Shown piece after piece: positions 45,975-59,375 of a stretch of 64,000 nt of DNA. A program made the translations under genes and the position numbers. The notes under the pieces were generated by a model. That model was not told the DNA's origin and did not search any database. It saw only the letters and a list, made by a program, of their open reading frames with translations. The DNA comes from Anaspis maculata (Eukaryota; Arthropoda; Insecta; Coleoptera; Scraptiidae): positions 58,044,855 through 58,108,854 of the forward strand of contig OX421967.1 of the NCBI GenBank assembly GCA_949128115.1. The letters are read 5' to 3'. Within the stretch, counting starts at the first letter, position 1; every line of letters begins with the position of its first letter.

Positions 45975-48900
45975 CGGCCCCTAATGATTGTGTTTTTCAA
46001 TTAATCCTGATCGATTTTGATTTTCAAACACAAAAAAGAACGTATTAAAGTCGTCCGTTGTGGTTTTCCGCATGGAAAGTGTTTATCATCAAAAAAATTT
46101 AATTTTTCTCAACCGAAAAAGCGTTTTGGCCGGCGTAAGCCTTTACAAGACATTTTTCTTACTTCTGACTCTAATTTTCTTTTTCAAAATATGAATTTCC
46201 CAGTTTTCATTTCTAGATGATTAGAACACGTTTCCAGGTGTCAGATTGACCCGCTGAAGCCAAATTCAACTGCGATTTTTTCATGTCCCCCACCTTATTC
46301 CAGAACACCTTCAACAAAATTTGAAAACCATTTTTTTTCGTTCCATGAATCTTCAAAAGAACTTGCAGCGTATGGAGCAATTCCCATTTTGTCCTTCCTC
46401 CCATTTGAACTTTTTTGAACTTGGATGGATACGTTCCAATATTGTCCGGTACACCGAACCACCCATAAATACGTCGACATAAAAGGCCATGAGAGATAAA
46501 CACACGAAAATATTATCACCGATTTCGGCCCCTAATGATTGTGTTTTTCAATTAATCCTGATCGATTTTGATTTTCAAACACAAAAAAGAACGTATCAAA
46601 GATCGAAGTCGTCCGTTGTGGTTCTCCGCATGGAACGTGTTTTTCATCAAAAAAATTGAATTTTTCTTAACCGAAAAAGCGCTTTGGCCGGCGTAAGCCT
46701 TTACAAGACATTTTTCTTTCATCTGACTCTAATTTTATTTTTCAAAATATGAATTTTCCAGTTCTCATTTCCAGATGATTAGAATACGTTTCCAGGTGTC
46801 AGATTGACCCGCTGAAGCCAAATTCAACTGCGACTTTTTCATGTCCCCCACCTTATTCCAGAACACCTTCAACAAAATTTGAAAACCATTTTTTTTCGTT
46901 CCATAAATCTTCAAAAGAACTTGCAGCGTATGGAGCAATTCCCATTTTGTCCTTCCTCCCATTTGAACTTTTTTGAACTTGGATGGATACGTTCCAATAT
47001 TGTCCGGTACACCGAACCACCCATAAATACGTCGACATAAAAGGCCATGAGAGATAAACACACGAAAATATTATCACCCATTTCGGCCCCTAATGATTGT
47101 GTTTTTCAATTAATCCTGATCGATTTTGATTTTCAAACACAAAAAAGAACGTATTAAAGTCGTCCGTTGTGGTTTTCCGCATGGAAAGTGTTTATCATCA
47201 AGAAAATTGAATTTTTCTCAACTGAAAAAGCGTTTTGGCCGGCGTAAGCCTTTACAAGACATTTTTCTTACTTCTGACTCTAATTTTATTTTTCAAAATA
47301 TGAATTTCCCAGTTTTCATTTCTAGATGATTAGAACACGTTTCCAGGTGTCAGATTGACCCACTGAAGCCAAATTCAACTGCGATTTTTTCATGTCCCCC
47401 ACCTTATTCCAGAACACCTTCAACAAAATTTGAAAACCATTTTTTTTCGTTCCATGAATCTTCAAAAGAACTTGCAGCGTATGGAGCAATTCCCATTTTG
47501 TCCTTCCTCCCATTTGAACTTTTTTGAACTTGGATGGATACGTTCCAATATTGTCCGGTACACCGAACCACCCATAAATACGTCGACATAAAAGGCCATG
47601 AGAGATAAACACACGAAAATATTATCACCCATTGCGGCCCCTAATGATTGTGTTTTTCAACTAATCCTGATCGATTTTGATTTTCAAACACAAGAAAGAA
47701 TGTATCAAAGTCGTCCGTTGTGGTTCTCCACATGGAAAGTGTTTTTCATCAAAAAAATTGAATTCTTCTCAACCTAAAAAGCGCTTTGGCCGGCGTAAGC
47801 CTTTACAAGACTTTTTTTTTTCATCTGACTCTAATTTTATTTTTCAAAATATGAATTTTCCAGTTTTCATTTCCAGATGATAAGAATACGTTTCCAGGTG
47901 TCAGATTGACCCGCTGAAGCCAAATTCAACTGCCATTTTTTCATGTCCCCCACCTTATTCCAGAACACCTTCAAAAAAATTTGAAAACCATTTTTTTTCG
48001 TTCCATAAATTTTCAAAACAACTTGCAACGCATGGAGCAATTTCCATTTTGTCCTTCCTCCCATTTGAACTTTTTTGAACTTGGATGGATACGTTCCAAT
48101 ATTGTCCGGTACACCGAACCACCCATAAATACGTCGACATAAAAGGCCATGAGAGATAAACACACGAAAATATTATCACCCATTTCGGCCCCTAATGATT
48201 GTGTTTTTCAATTAATCCTGATCGATTTTGATTTTCAAACACAAAAAAGAACGTATTAAAGTCGTCCGTTGTGGTTTTCCGCATGGAAAGTGTTTATCAT
48301 CAAGAAAATTGAATTTTTCTCAACTGAAAAAGCGTTTTGGCCGGCGTAAGCCTTTACAAGACATTTTTCTTACTTCTGACTCTAATTTTATTTTTCAAAA
48401 TATGAATTTTCCAGTTTTCATTTCCAGATGATTAGAACACGTTTCCAGGTGTCAGATTGACCCACTGAAGCCAAATTCAACTGCGATTTTTTCATGTCCC
48501 CCACCTTATTCCAGAACACCTTCAACAAAATTTGAAAACCATTTTTTTTCGTTCCATGAATCTTCAAAAGAACTTGCAGCGTATGGAGCAATTCCCATTT
48601 TGTCCTTCCTCCCATTTGAACTTTTTTGAACTTGGATGGATACGTTCCAATATTGTCCGGTACACCGAACCACACATAAATACGTCGACATAAAAGGCCA
48701 TGAGAGATAAACACACGAAAATATTATCACCCATTGCGGCCCCTAATGATTGTGTTTTTCAACTAATCCTGATCGATTTTGATTTTCAAACACAAGAAAG
48801 AATGTATCAAAGTCGTCCGTTGTGGTTCTCCACATGGAAAGTGTTTTTCATCAAAAAAATTGAATTCTTCTCAACCTAAAAAGCGCTTTGGCCGGCGTAA

Positions 48901-50340
48901 GCCTTTACAAGACTTTTTTTTTTCATCTGACTCTAATTTTATTTTTCAAAATATGAATTTTCCAGTTTTCATTTCCAGATGATAAGAATACGTTTCCAGG
49001 TGTCAGATTGACCCGCTGAAGCCAAATTCAACTGCCATTTTTTCATGTCCCCCACCTTATTCCAGAACACCTTCAAAAAAATTTGAAAACCATTTTTTTT
49101 CGTTCCATAAATTTTCAAAACAACTTGCAACGCATGGAGCAATTCCCATTTTGTCCTTCCTCCCATTTGAACTTTTTTGAACTTGGATGGATACGTTCCA
49201 ATATTGTCCGGTACACCGAACCACCCATAAATACGTCGACATAAAAGGCCATGAGAGATAAACACACGAAAATATTATCACCCATTTCGGCCCCTAATGA
49301 TTGTGTTTTTCAATTAATCCTGATCGATTTTGATTTTCAAACACAAAAAAGAACGTATTAAAGTCGTCCGTTGTGGTTTTCCGCATGGAAAGTGTTTATC
49401 ATCAAGAAAATTGAATTTTTCTCAACTGAAAAAGCGTTTTGGCCGGCGTAAGCCTTTACAAGACATTTTTCTTACTTCTGACTCTAATTTTATTTTTCAA
49501 AATATGAATTTTCCAGTTTTCATTTCCAGATGATAAGAATACGTTTCCAGGTGTCAGATTGACCCGCTGAAGCCAAATTCAACTGCCATTTTTTCATGTC
49601 CCCCACCTTATTCCAGAACACCTTCAACAAAATTTGAAAACCATTTTTTTTCGTTCCATAAATCTTCAAAAGAACTTGCAGCGTATGGAGCAATTCCCAT
49701 TTTGTCCTGCCTCCCATTTGAACTTTTTTGAACTTGGATGGATACGTTCCAATATTGTCCGGTACACCGAACCACCCATAAATACGTCGACATAAAAGGC
49801 CATGAGAGATAAACACACGAAAATATTATCACCCATTGCGGCCCCTAATCATTGTGTTTTTCAATTAATCCTGATCGATTTTGATTTTCAAACACAAAAA
49901 AGAACGTATTAAAGTCGTCCGTTGTGGTTCTCCACAAGGAAAGTGTTTTTTATCAAAAAAATTGAATCTTTCTCAACCTAAAAAGCGCTTTGGCCGGCGT
50001 AAGCCTTTACAAGACATTTTTCTTACTTCTGACTCTAATTTTATTTTTCAAAATATGAATTTTCCAGTTTTCATTTCCAGATGATAAGAATACGTTTCCA
50101 GGTGTCAGATTGACCCGCTGAAGCCAAATTCAACTGCCATTTTTTCATGTCCCCCACCTTATTCCAGAACACCTTCAAAAAAATTTGAAAACCATTTTTT
50201 TTCGTTCCATAAATTTTCAAAACAACTTGCAACGCATGGAGCAATTTCCATTTTGTCCTTCCTCCCATTTGAACTTTTTTGAACTTGGATGGATACGTTC
50301 CAATATTGTCCGGTACACCGAACCACCCATAAATACGTCG
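45975..50340. repeat. Eight-monomer higher-order block, copy 2
   Basis: Nearly identical to 41560-45970, with only a few differences seen (one K/E change near 49140 against 44725). It ends near 50340, where 'ATAGAAGG' and 'CACCGCTTGCGG' differ from copy 1. Confidence 0.9.
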
Positions 50341-53300
50341 ACATAGAAGGCCATGAGAGATAAACACACGAAAATATTATCACCGCTTGCGGCCCCTAAT
50401 GATTGTGTTTTTCAATTAATCCTGATCGATTTTGATTTTCAAACACAAAAAAGAACGTATCAAAGATCGAAGTCGTCCGTTGTGGTTCTCCGCATGGAAC
50501 GTGTTTTTCATCAAAAAAATTGAATTTTTCTTAACCGAAAAAGCGCTTTGGCCGGCGTAAGCCTCTACAAGACATTTTTCTTTCATCTGACTCTAATTTT
50601 ATTTTTCAAAATATGAATTTTCCAGTTTTCATTTCCAGATGATAAGAATACGTTTCCAGGTGTCAGATTGACCCGCTGAAGCCAAATTCAACTGCCATTT
50701 TTTCATGTCCCCCACCTTATTCCAGAACACCTTCAACAAAATTTGAAAACCATTTTTTTTCGTTCCATAAATCTTCAAAAGAACTTGCAGCGTATGGAGC
50801 AATTCCCATTTTGTCCTGCCTCCCATTTGAACTTTTTTGAACTTGGATGGATACGTTCCAATATTGTCCGGTACACCGAACCACCCATAAATACGTCGAC
50901 ATAAAAGGCCATGAGAGATAAACACACGAAAATATTATCACCCATTGCGGCTCCTAATCATTGTGTTTTTCAATTAATCCTGATCGATTTTGATTTTCAA
51001 ACACAAAAAAGAACGTATTAAAGTCGTCCGTTGTGGTTCTCCACAAGGAAAGTGTTTTTTATCAAAAAAATTGAATCTTTCTCAACCTAAAAAGCGTTTT
51101 GGCCGGCGTAAGCCTTTACAAGACATTTTTCTTACTTCTGACTCTAATTTTCTTTTTCAAAATATGAATTTCCCAGTTTTCATCTTAGATGATTAGAACA
51201 CGTTTCCAGGTGTCAGATTGACCCGCTGAAGCCAAATTCAACTGCAATTTTTTCATGTCCCCCACCTTATTCCAGAACACCTTCAACAAAATTTGAAAAC
51301 CATTTTTTTTCGTTCCATGAATCTTCAAAAGAACTTGCAGCGTATGGAGCAATTCCCATTTTGTCCTTCCTCCCATTTGAACTTTTTTGAACTTGGATGG
51401 ATACGTTCCAATATTGTCCGGTACACCGAACCACTCATAAATACGTCGACATAAAAGGCCATGAGAGATAAACACACGAAAATATTATCACCCATTGCGG
51501 CCCCTAATCATTGTGTTTTTCAATTAATCCTGATCGATTTTGATTTTCAAACACAAAAAAGAACGTATTAAAGTCGTCCGTTGTGGTTCTCCACAAGGAA
51601 AGTGTTTTTTATCAAAAAAATTGAATCTTTCTCAACCTAAAAAGCGCTTTGGCCGGCGTAAGCCTTGACAAGACATTTTTCTTACTTCTGACTCTAATTT
51701 TATTTTTCAAAATATGAATTTTCCAGTTTTCATTTCCAGATGAAAAGAATACGTTTCCAGGTGTCAGATTGACCCGCTGAAGCCAAATTCAACTGCCATT
51801 TTTCCATGTCCCCCACCTTATTCCAGAACACCTTCAAAAAAATTGAAAACCATTTTTTTTCGTTCCATAAATTTTCAAAACAACTTGCAGCGCATGGAGC
51901 AAATTTCCATTTTGTCCTTCCTCCCATTTGAACTTTTTTGAACTTGGATGGATACGTTCCAATATTGTCCGGTACACCGAACCACCCATAAATACGTCGA
52001 CATAGAAGGCCATGAGAGATAAACACACGAAAATATTATCACCGCTTGCGGCCCCTAATGATTGTGTTTTTCAATCAATCCTGATCGATTTTTATTTTCA
52101 AATTCAAAAAAGAACGTATCAAAGTCGTCCGTTGTGGTTTTCCGCATGGAAAGTGTTTATCATCAAGAAAATTGAATTTTTCTCAACCGAAAAAGCGTTT
52201 TGGCCGGCGTAAGCCTTTACAAGACATTTTTCTTACTTCTGACTCTAATTTTATTTTTCAAAATATGAATTTCCCAGTTTTCATTTCCAGATGATAAGAA
52301 TACGTTTCCAGGTGTCCGATTGACCCGCTGAAGCCAAATTCAACTGCCATTTTTTCATGTCCCCCACCTTATTCCAGAACACCTTCAAAAAAATTTGAAA
52401 ACCATTTTTTTTCCTTCCATGAATTTTCAAAACAACTTGCAGCGTATGGAGCAATTCCCATTTTGTCCTCCCTCCCATTTGAACTTTTTTGAACTTGGAT
52501 GGATACGTTCCAATATTGTCCGGTACACCGAACCACCCATAAATACGTCGACATAAAAGGCCATGAGAGATAAACACACGAAAATATTATCACCCATTGC
52601 GGCCCCTAATGATTGTGTTTTTCAACTAATCCTGATCGATTTTGATTTTCAAACACAAAAAAGAACGTATTAAAGTCGTCCGTTGTGGTTCTCCACATGG
52701 AAAGTGTTTTTCATCAAAAAAATTGGATTCTTCTCAACCTAAAAAGCGCTTTGGCCGGCGTAAGCCTTTACAAGACTTTTTTTTTTCATCTGACTCTAAT
52801 TTTATTTTTCAAAATATGAATTTTCCAGTTTTCATTTTCAGATGATAAGAATACGTTACCAGGTGTCAGATTGACCCGCTGAAGCCAAATTCAACTGCCA
52901 TTTTTTCATGTCCTCCACCTTATTCCAGAACACCTTCAAAAAAATTTGAAAACCATTTTTTTTCGTTCCATAAATTTTCAAAAGAACTTGCAGCGCATGG
53001 AGCAATTCCCATTTTGTCCTTCCTCCCATTTGAACTTTTTTGAACTTGGATGGATACGTTCCAATATTGTCCGGTACACCAAACCACCCATAAATACGTC
53101 GACATAAAAGGCCATGAGAGATTAACACACGAAAATATTATCACCCATTGCGGCCCCTAATGATTGTGTTTTTCAATTAATCCTGATCGATTTTGATTTT
53201 CAAACACAAAAAAGAACGTATTAAAGTCGTCCGTTGTGGTTTTCCGCATGGAAAGTGTTTATCATCAAAAAAATTGGATTTTTCTCAACCGAAAAAGCGT

Positions 53301-55788
53301 TTTGGCCGGCGTAAGCCTTTACAAGACATTTTTCTTACTTCTGACTCTAATTTTCTTTTTCAAAATGTGAATTTCCCAGTTTTAATTTCTAGATGAATAG
53401 AACACGTTTCCAGGTGTCGGATTGACCCACTGAAGCCAAATTCAACTGCGATTTTTCCATGTCCCCCACCTTATTCCAGAACACCTCCAACAAAATTTGA
53501 AAACCATTTTTTTTCGTTCCATGAATCTTCAAAAGAACTTGCAGCGTATGGAGCAATTCCCATTTTGTCCTTCCTCCCATTTGAAATTTTTTGAACTGGG
53601 ATGGATACGTTCCAATATTGTCCGGTACACCGAACCACCCATAAATACGTCGACATAAAAGGCCATGAGAGATAAACACACGAAAATATTATCACCGCTT
53701 GCGGCCCCCTAATGATTGTGTTTTTCAACTAATCCTGATCGATTTTGATTTTCAAACACAAAAAAGAACGTATCAAAGTCGTCCATTGTGGTTCTCCGCA
53801 TGGAAAGTGTTTTTATCAAAAAAATTGAATTTTTCTCAACCTAAAAAGCGCTTTGGCCGGCGTAAGCCTTTACAAGACATTTTTCTTTCATCTGACTCTA
53901 ATTTTATTTTTCAAAATATGAATTTTCCAGTTTTCATTTCCAGATGATAAGAATACGTTTCCAGGTGTCAGATTGACCCGCTGAAGCCAAATTCAACTGC
54001 CATTTTTTCATGCCCCCCACCTTATTCCAGAACACCTTCAAAAAAATTTGAAAACCATTTTTTTTCGTTCCATAAATTTTCAAAAGAACTTGCAGCGCAT
54101 GGAGCAAATTTCCATTTTGTCCTTCCTCCCATTTGAACTTTTTTGAACTTGGATGGATACGTTCCAATATTGTCCGGTACACCGAACCACCCATAAATAC
54201 GTCGACATAAAAGGCCATGAGAGATAAACACACGAAAATATTATCACCCATTGCGGCCCCTAATGATTGTGTTTTTCAATTAATCCTGATCGATTTTGAT
54301 TTTCAAACACAAAAAAGAACGTATTAAAGTCGTCCGTTGTGGTTTTCCGCATGGAAAGTGTTTATCATTAAAAAAATTGAATTTTTCTCAACCGAAAAAG
54401 CGTTTTGGCCGGCGTAAGCCTTTACAAGACATTTTTCTTACTTCTGACTCTAATTTTCTTTTTCAAAATATGAATTTCCCAGTTTTCATTTCTAGATGAT
54501 TAGAACACGTTTCCAGGTGTCAGATTGACCCACTGAAGCCAAATTCAACTGCGATTTTTCCATGTCCCCCACCTTATTCCAGAACACCTTCAACAAAATT
54601 TGAAAACCATTTTTTTTCGTTCCATGAATCTTCAAAAGAACTTGCAGCGTATGGAGCAATTCCCATTTTGTCCTTCCTCCCATTTGAAATTTTTTGAACT
54701 GGGATGGATACGTTCCAATATTGTCCGGTACACCGAACCACCCATAAATACGTCGACATAAAAGGCCATGAGAGATAAACACACGAAAATCACCGCTTGC
54801 GGCCCCCAATGATTGTGTTTTTCAATGAATCCTGATCGATTTTGATTTTCAAACACAAAAAAAAACGTATTAAAGTGGTCGGTTGTGGTTTTCCGCATGG
54901 AAAGTGTTTTTCATCAAAAAAAGTGAATTTTTCCCAACCGAAAAAGCGCTTTGGCCAGCGTTAGCCTTCACAAGACATTTTTCTTTCATCTGACTCTAAT
55001 TTTATTTTTCAAAATATGAATTTCCCAGTTTTCATTTCCAGATGATTAGAATACGTTTCCAGGTGACAGATTGACCCGCTGAAGCCGAATTCAACGGCGA
55101 TTTTTCCATGTCCCCAACCTTATTCCAAAACACCTTAAAAAAAATTTGAAAAACCATTTTTTACCGTTCCGTAAATTTTCAGAAGAACTTGCAGCGCATG
55201 GAGCAATTCCCGTTTTGTCCTTCCTCTAGTTTGAACTTTTTTGAACTTGGATGAATACGTTCCAACATTGTCCGGTACACCGGAACACCCATAAATACGT
55301 CTACATAAAAGGCCATGAGAGATAAACACACGAAAATATTATCACCCATTGCGGCCACTAATAATTGTGTTTTTCAATGAACTCTAATCGATTTTGATTT
55401 TCAAACACGCAAAACAACGTATTCAAGTCATCCGTTGTGGTTTTCCGCATGAAAAGTGTTTTTCATCAAAAAATTGAATCTTCTTCGACCGAAAAAGTGC
55501 TTTGGCCGGCGTAAACCTTCACAAGACATTTTTCTTCCATCTGGCTCTAATTTAATTTTTCAAAATATGAATTTTCCAGTTTTTATTTCTAGATGATTAG
55601 AATACGTTTCCAGGTGTCAGTTTGACCCGCTGAAGCCAAATTCAACGACGATTTCTTCGTCTCCCCCACCCCTTCCAAAACACCTTCAAAAAATTTGCAA
55701 TCCATTTTTTTTCGTTTCATAAATCTTCATAAGAACTTGCAGCGCACGGAGCAATTCTCCCTTTGTCCTTTCTCCCATTGGAAATTTC

Positions 55789-56717
55789 TAGCGCACTTTC
55801 CCAAAAAATGGGAAAAAGGCGCTTTTAGCTTCACTTTGTCCGTCCGTCCGTCTGTCCGTCCGTCTTTACCCGGGATAACTCCTCAGGGAAGAAAGATATC
55901 GATGTGGTGTAAACGCTGATCAATAATACATATGTCCAGGATGTCAAGTTGACTTTTGGTTTTTTGTTATTCTGCCGCCATCTTCGATCCGCCATTTTGA
56001 ATTTTCTTTTAAAGTGATCCGATTGAGATGAAATTCGTAGGCAATCTAAACCACATCAAGATCTATCCAACTTTTGACAATTGATGCCCTGCCGCCATCT
56101 TGTATTTTCACTATTGAACATGTTTCCAAGTGATAGAACTAGGAGAATAATGCCTCAACGAAAAGAGATATCGATGTGGTGCAAACGCCAATCGAATACG
56201 TACGTGACCACCATATAAAGTTGACCAATGATTTTTGTCACTTGGCCGCAATCTTCGATCCGCCATTTTGAATTTCTCTGGAAGTGGTCCGATTTGCGTG
56301 AGATTCACAGGCCATGTGAACTTCATCAAAATACATCCGATTTTGGACAAATGATGCTCTGCCGCCATCTTGGCCGCCATATTGAAATTTCTCATCATTC
56401 AACGATTTTCATGGAGCTTGGGACTTACCTCTGACCTCTTTTTCGTATGATCATTCTTATTCTTCAGCCAAATTTCAACATTCTGCCACTATCTTGGCCG
56501 CCATATTAAAATATCCTCGGAAATATCTTATTAGTGAAACGATTTTCATGAAGCTTGGGACTTAATCTTGTCTATAGTACGATTCATTTTGATTTTAGAG
56601 CCAAATTTCATGATTCTGACGCTATTTTGGCCGACATATTGAAATTTCTGCCCAAATAACGGTGGAACCCTAATTAACATCTTGCGTTCACTAACCCTCC
56701 TAAAGGGAAGTGCGCTA
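55789..56717. mobile_element. TIR element inserted in the satellite
   Basis: The left end TAGCGCACTTTCCC and right end GGGAAGTGCGCTA are complementary with a 1-nt length difference. Contains (CCGT)n near 55837 and several 'GCCGCCATCTTGG' phrases. About 35 bp of unplaced sequence (56718-56752) follows before satellite sequence resumes, so the right boundary is uncertain. Confidence 0.65.
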
Positions 56718-56752
56718 CTTAGCCTAGCCTCATGCCCATGAGGCATATTCGC

Positions 56753-57157
56753 TTGTTTGAACTTGAATGGATACGTTCCAACATTGTCCGGTACACCAAA
56801 ACAACCATAATTTGTCGACATAAGAGGCCATGAGAGATAAACACACGAAAATATTATCACCGCTTGCGGCCACTAGTAATTGTGTTTTTCAATGAACTCT
56901 AATCGATTTTGATTTTCAAACACGCAAAAGAACGTATTTGAGTCGTCTGTTGTGCTTTCCTGCATGGAAAGTGTTTTTCATCAAAAAAATAGAATCTTTT
57001 CTGACCGATAAAGCGCTTTGGCCGGCGTAAATTTTCAGGTACAAGGTGAAAGACATTTTTTTCCGATCTGACTCTAATTTTACTATTAAAAAAAATTAAA
57101 TTTTGAAATTTTGGATGATCAAAATCGTTTCCAGGTGTCAGTCTGACGCGCTGAAGC
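56753..57157. repeat. Diverged satellite monomer fragment
   Basis: Resumes at 'GTTTGAACTTGAATGGATACG', the point in the monomer near where the left flank stopped, and runs to '…GACGCGCTGAAGC'. Confidence 0.85.
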
Positions 57158-58137
57158 TGCTAAATCTATAATAATCCCCTTTTTTTCTTGATTCCCGATC
57201 ATTTCATCATGTTTATCCATTGCGGATATTGGCCTTTTGACTATTAAATCAGAGGCGAAAATTCTGCACACGAATTTTTCAAGACTCTCATTCGTAAAAT
57301 ACCTAATGCTTAATTTTTGCCTGCCTACTCTGTCAAGGTACCTAAAGATAGGTAGGTACCTACCTCTAATTACCAATAACCTACGTTTTGGCTGCTGCAG
57401 TAATCACTATGATATCTTATTCTAAGGGTAATTTTTCCCAGGGTCTTCACCATTTCTCTTTAATGTTTATTGCCAATCAGAATAGTAGGGGTGAGTACCT
57501 AACACGTATTGGGTGACATCTTTTTATAAGGGAAATCAGACGCATTACGCCAAATTATTACGAGTTAATGACGTGTTTCTTTTTTCTACACTTAGGACTA
57601 TTGTAATCGCATTTATTCCCTGGCGGCAATACGCGATATTACGTGAACATTTTTTGTGTTTCTCTCAACTCTGCACCCACTCCACCACCGGTTGTAGATA
57701 CCCGAATACAATCGCGGTTGGCCGGTGATAGAGGTGGAGGGCGAAAAGTTGGTCACTCACAAGAATGTGGGCGTAAAAAATTGGCGGGAGAGATGCACCT
57801 TGCGGCGTTGCCTGGAGTGGCTAGCATAATTTAGGTACCTTTTTATGGCAATATTTGGTAATAACCCATAGCTCAGGCATAATCGGTGGAATTGACACCT
57901 GAAACACGTTGAATATTTCCGACATCATGATCCATAAATCTTTTGAGTGATTATTCACCAAAATTCATCCATCACCGGTTGAGGAGTTCGTTCTTAGCAA
58001 GTACCTGAACCACATACTACCTGAACCAAATAAAGCAAGTACGTCTTCAAGCCCATAGCTAGAACAGTAAGTTGCAGCGTCTTTCAAACAGGGATTTTCT
58101 GGTTTTTGAAATTCTTTTTTGGAGAAAGCAGCTAGTT
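57158..58137. other. Non-satellite insertion, unclassified
   Basis: About 980 bp with TAGGTAGGTACCTACCT microsatellite (57350) and two short plus-strand frames (57513-57728, 57643-57834) with no domain. Satellite resumes at 58138 ('GTTCAAATTCAGCGACG'), close to where it stopped, so this looks like a single insertion. No TIRs seen. Confidence 0.5.
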
Positions 58138-59375
58138 ATGTTCAAATTCAGCGACGATTTTTTCATGCCCCTCCCTCCAAAACACCCGCAAAAAAATTGA
58201 AAACTATTTTTTTTTTGTTCCATAAATCTTCAAAACAACTTGCAGCGCATGGAACAATTCCTCCTTTGTCCTTCCTCCCATTCAAAGTTTTCTGAACCTG
58301 GATGGATACGTTCCAAGATTGTCCGGTGCACCGAAACACCCATAAATACGTCGACATAAGAGGCCGTGAGAGATGAACACACGGAAATATTATCACCGCT
58401 TGCGGCCCCTAATGGTTGTGTTTGTCAATGAACCCTAATCGATTTTGATTTCCAAACACGCAACAGAACGTATTCAAATCGTCTGTCGTGACTTTCTGCA
58501 TGGGGAGTGTTTTCCATTGAGAAAATTGAATCTTTTTCGACCAAAAAAGCGCTTTGGCCGGCGTAAACCTTTACAAGACATTTTTATTCAATCTGACTTT
58601 GATTTCACTTTTCAAAACATGAATTTTTCAGTTTTTATTTCTAGATGATTAGAATACGTTTCCAGGTGTCAGTTTGAACCGCTGAAGCCAAATTCAACGA
58701 CGATTTTCTCATGCCCCCGCCCCCTTCCGAAACACTTGCGAAAAAAATTAAAAATATATTTTTCTTGTTCCATTAATCTTCAAAAGAACTTGCAGCGCAT
58801 GGAGCGATTCCTCCTTTGTCCTTTCTCTCATTTGAAGTTTTTTGAACTTGGATGGATACGTTCCCAGATTGTCTGGTGCACCGAAACACCCATAAATACG
58901 TCGACATAAGAGGCCGATGAGAGATAAGCACACGGAAATATTATCACCGCTTGCGGCCCCTATGGTTGTGTTTTTCAATGAACCCTAATCGATTTTGATT
59001 TCTCAACACGCAACAGAACGTATTCAAATCGTCTGTCGTGGCTCTCTTCATGGAAAGTGTTTTCCATCAAAAAAATTGAATCTTTTCCGACCGAAAAAGC
59101 GCTTTGGCCGGCATAAACCTCTACAAGATATTTTTATTCAATCTGACTTTGATTTTACTTTTCAAAATATGAATTTCTCAGTTTTTATTTCTAGATGGCA
59201 AGAATACGTTTCCAGGTGTCAGTTTGACCCGCTGAAGCGAAATTCATTGACGATTTTTTCATGCTTCTCCCTCCAAAACACCCGCAAAAAAATTGAAAAC
59301 TATCTTGTTTTCGTTCCATAAATCCTCAAAACAACTTGCAGCGCATGGAGCAATTCCTTCTTCCTCCGCCTTCTA
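58138..59375. repeat. Diverged satellite monomers at the array edge
   Basis: About two and a quarter copies of the 551-bp unit, clearly more diverged ('AATCGATTTTGATTTCC', 'GGCCGTGAGAGATGAACAC') than the array core. Confidence 0.9.

Larger units (their letters stand above)
39865..55788. repeat. 551-bp satellite array, about 29 monomers
   Basis: Head-to-tail monomers of 551 bp, each with 'GGCCGGCGTAAGCC', 'CATAAATACGTCGACATAAA', 'TGATCGATTTTGATTTTCAA' and 'CAGGTGTCAGATTGACCC'. Three monomers (42153, 46568 and 50432 starts) carry a 7-bp insertion (ATCGAAG-type) and are 558 bp. The first and last monomers are more diverged, as expected for array edges. Frames of about 67 aa (+) and 74/98 aa (-) recur in nearly every unit, but 551 is not a multiple of 3, so no long frame can run through, and edge copies are broken by indels. 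Confidence 0.97.

Noticed and set aside
39865..55788. CRISPR-like or gene-array interpretation of the regular repeats
   Set aside because: Units are 551 bp, contiguous and without unique spacers, in a eukaryotic context; a plain satellite explains everything.
57513..57834. Overlapping short plus-strand ORFs
   Set aside because: No domains and no splice context; in an unclassified insertion between satellite copies.
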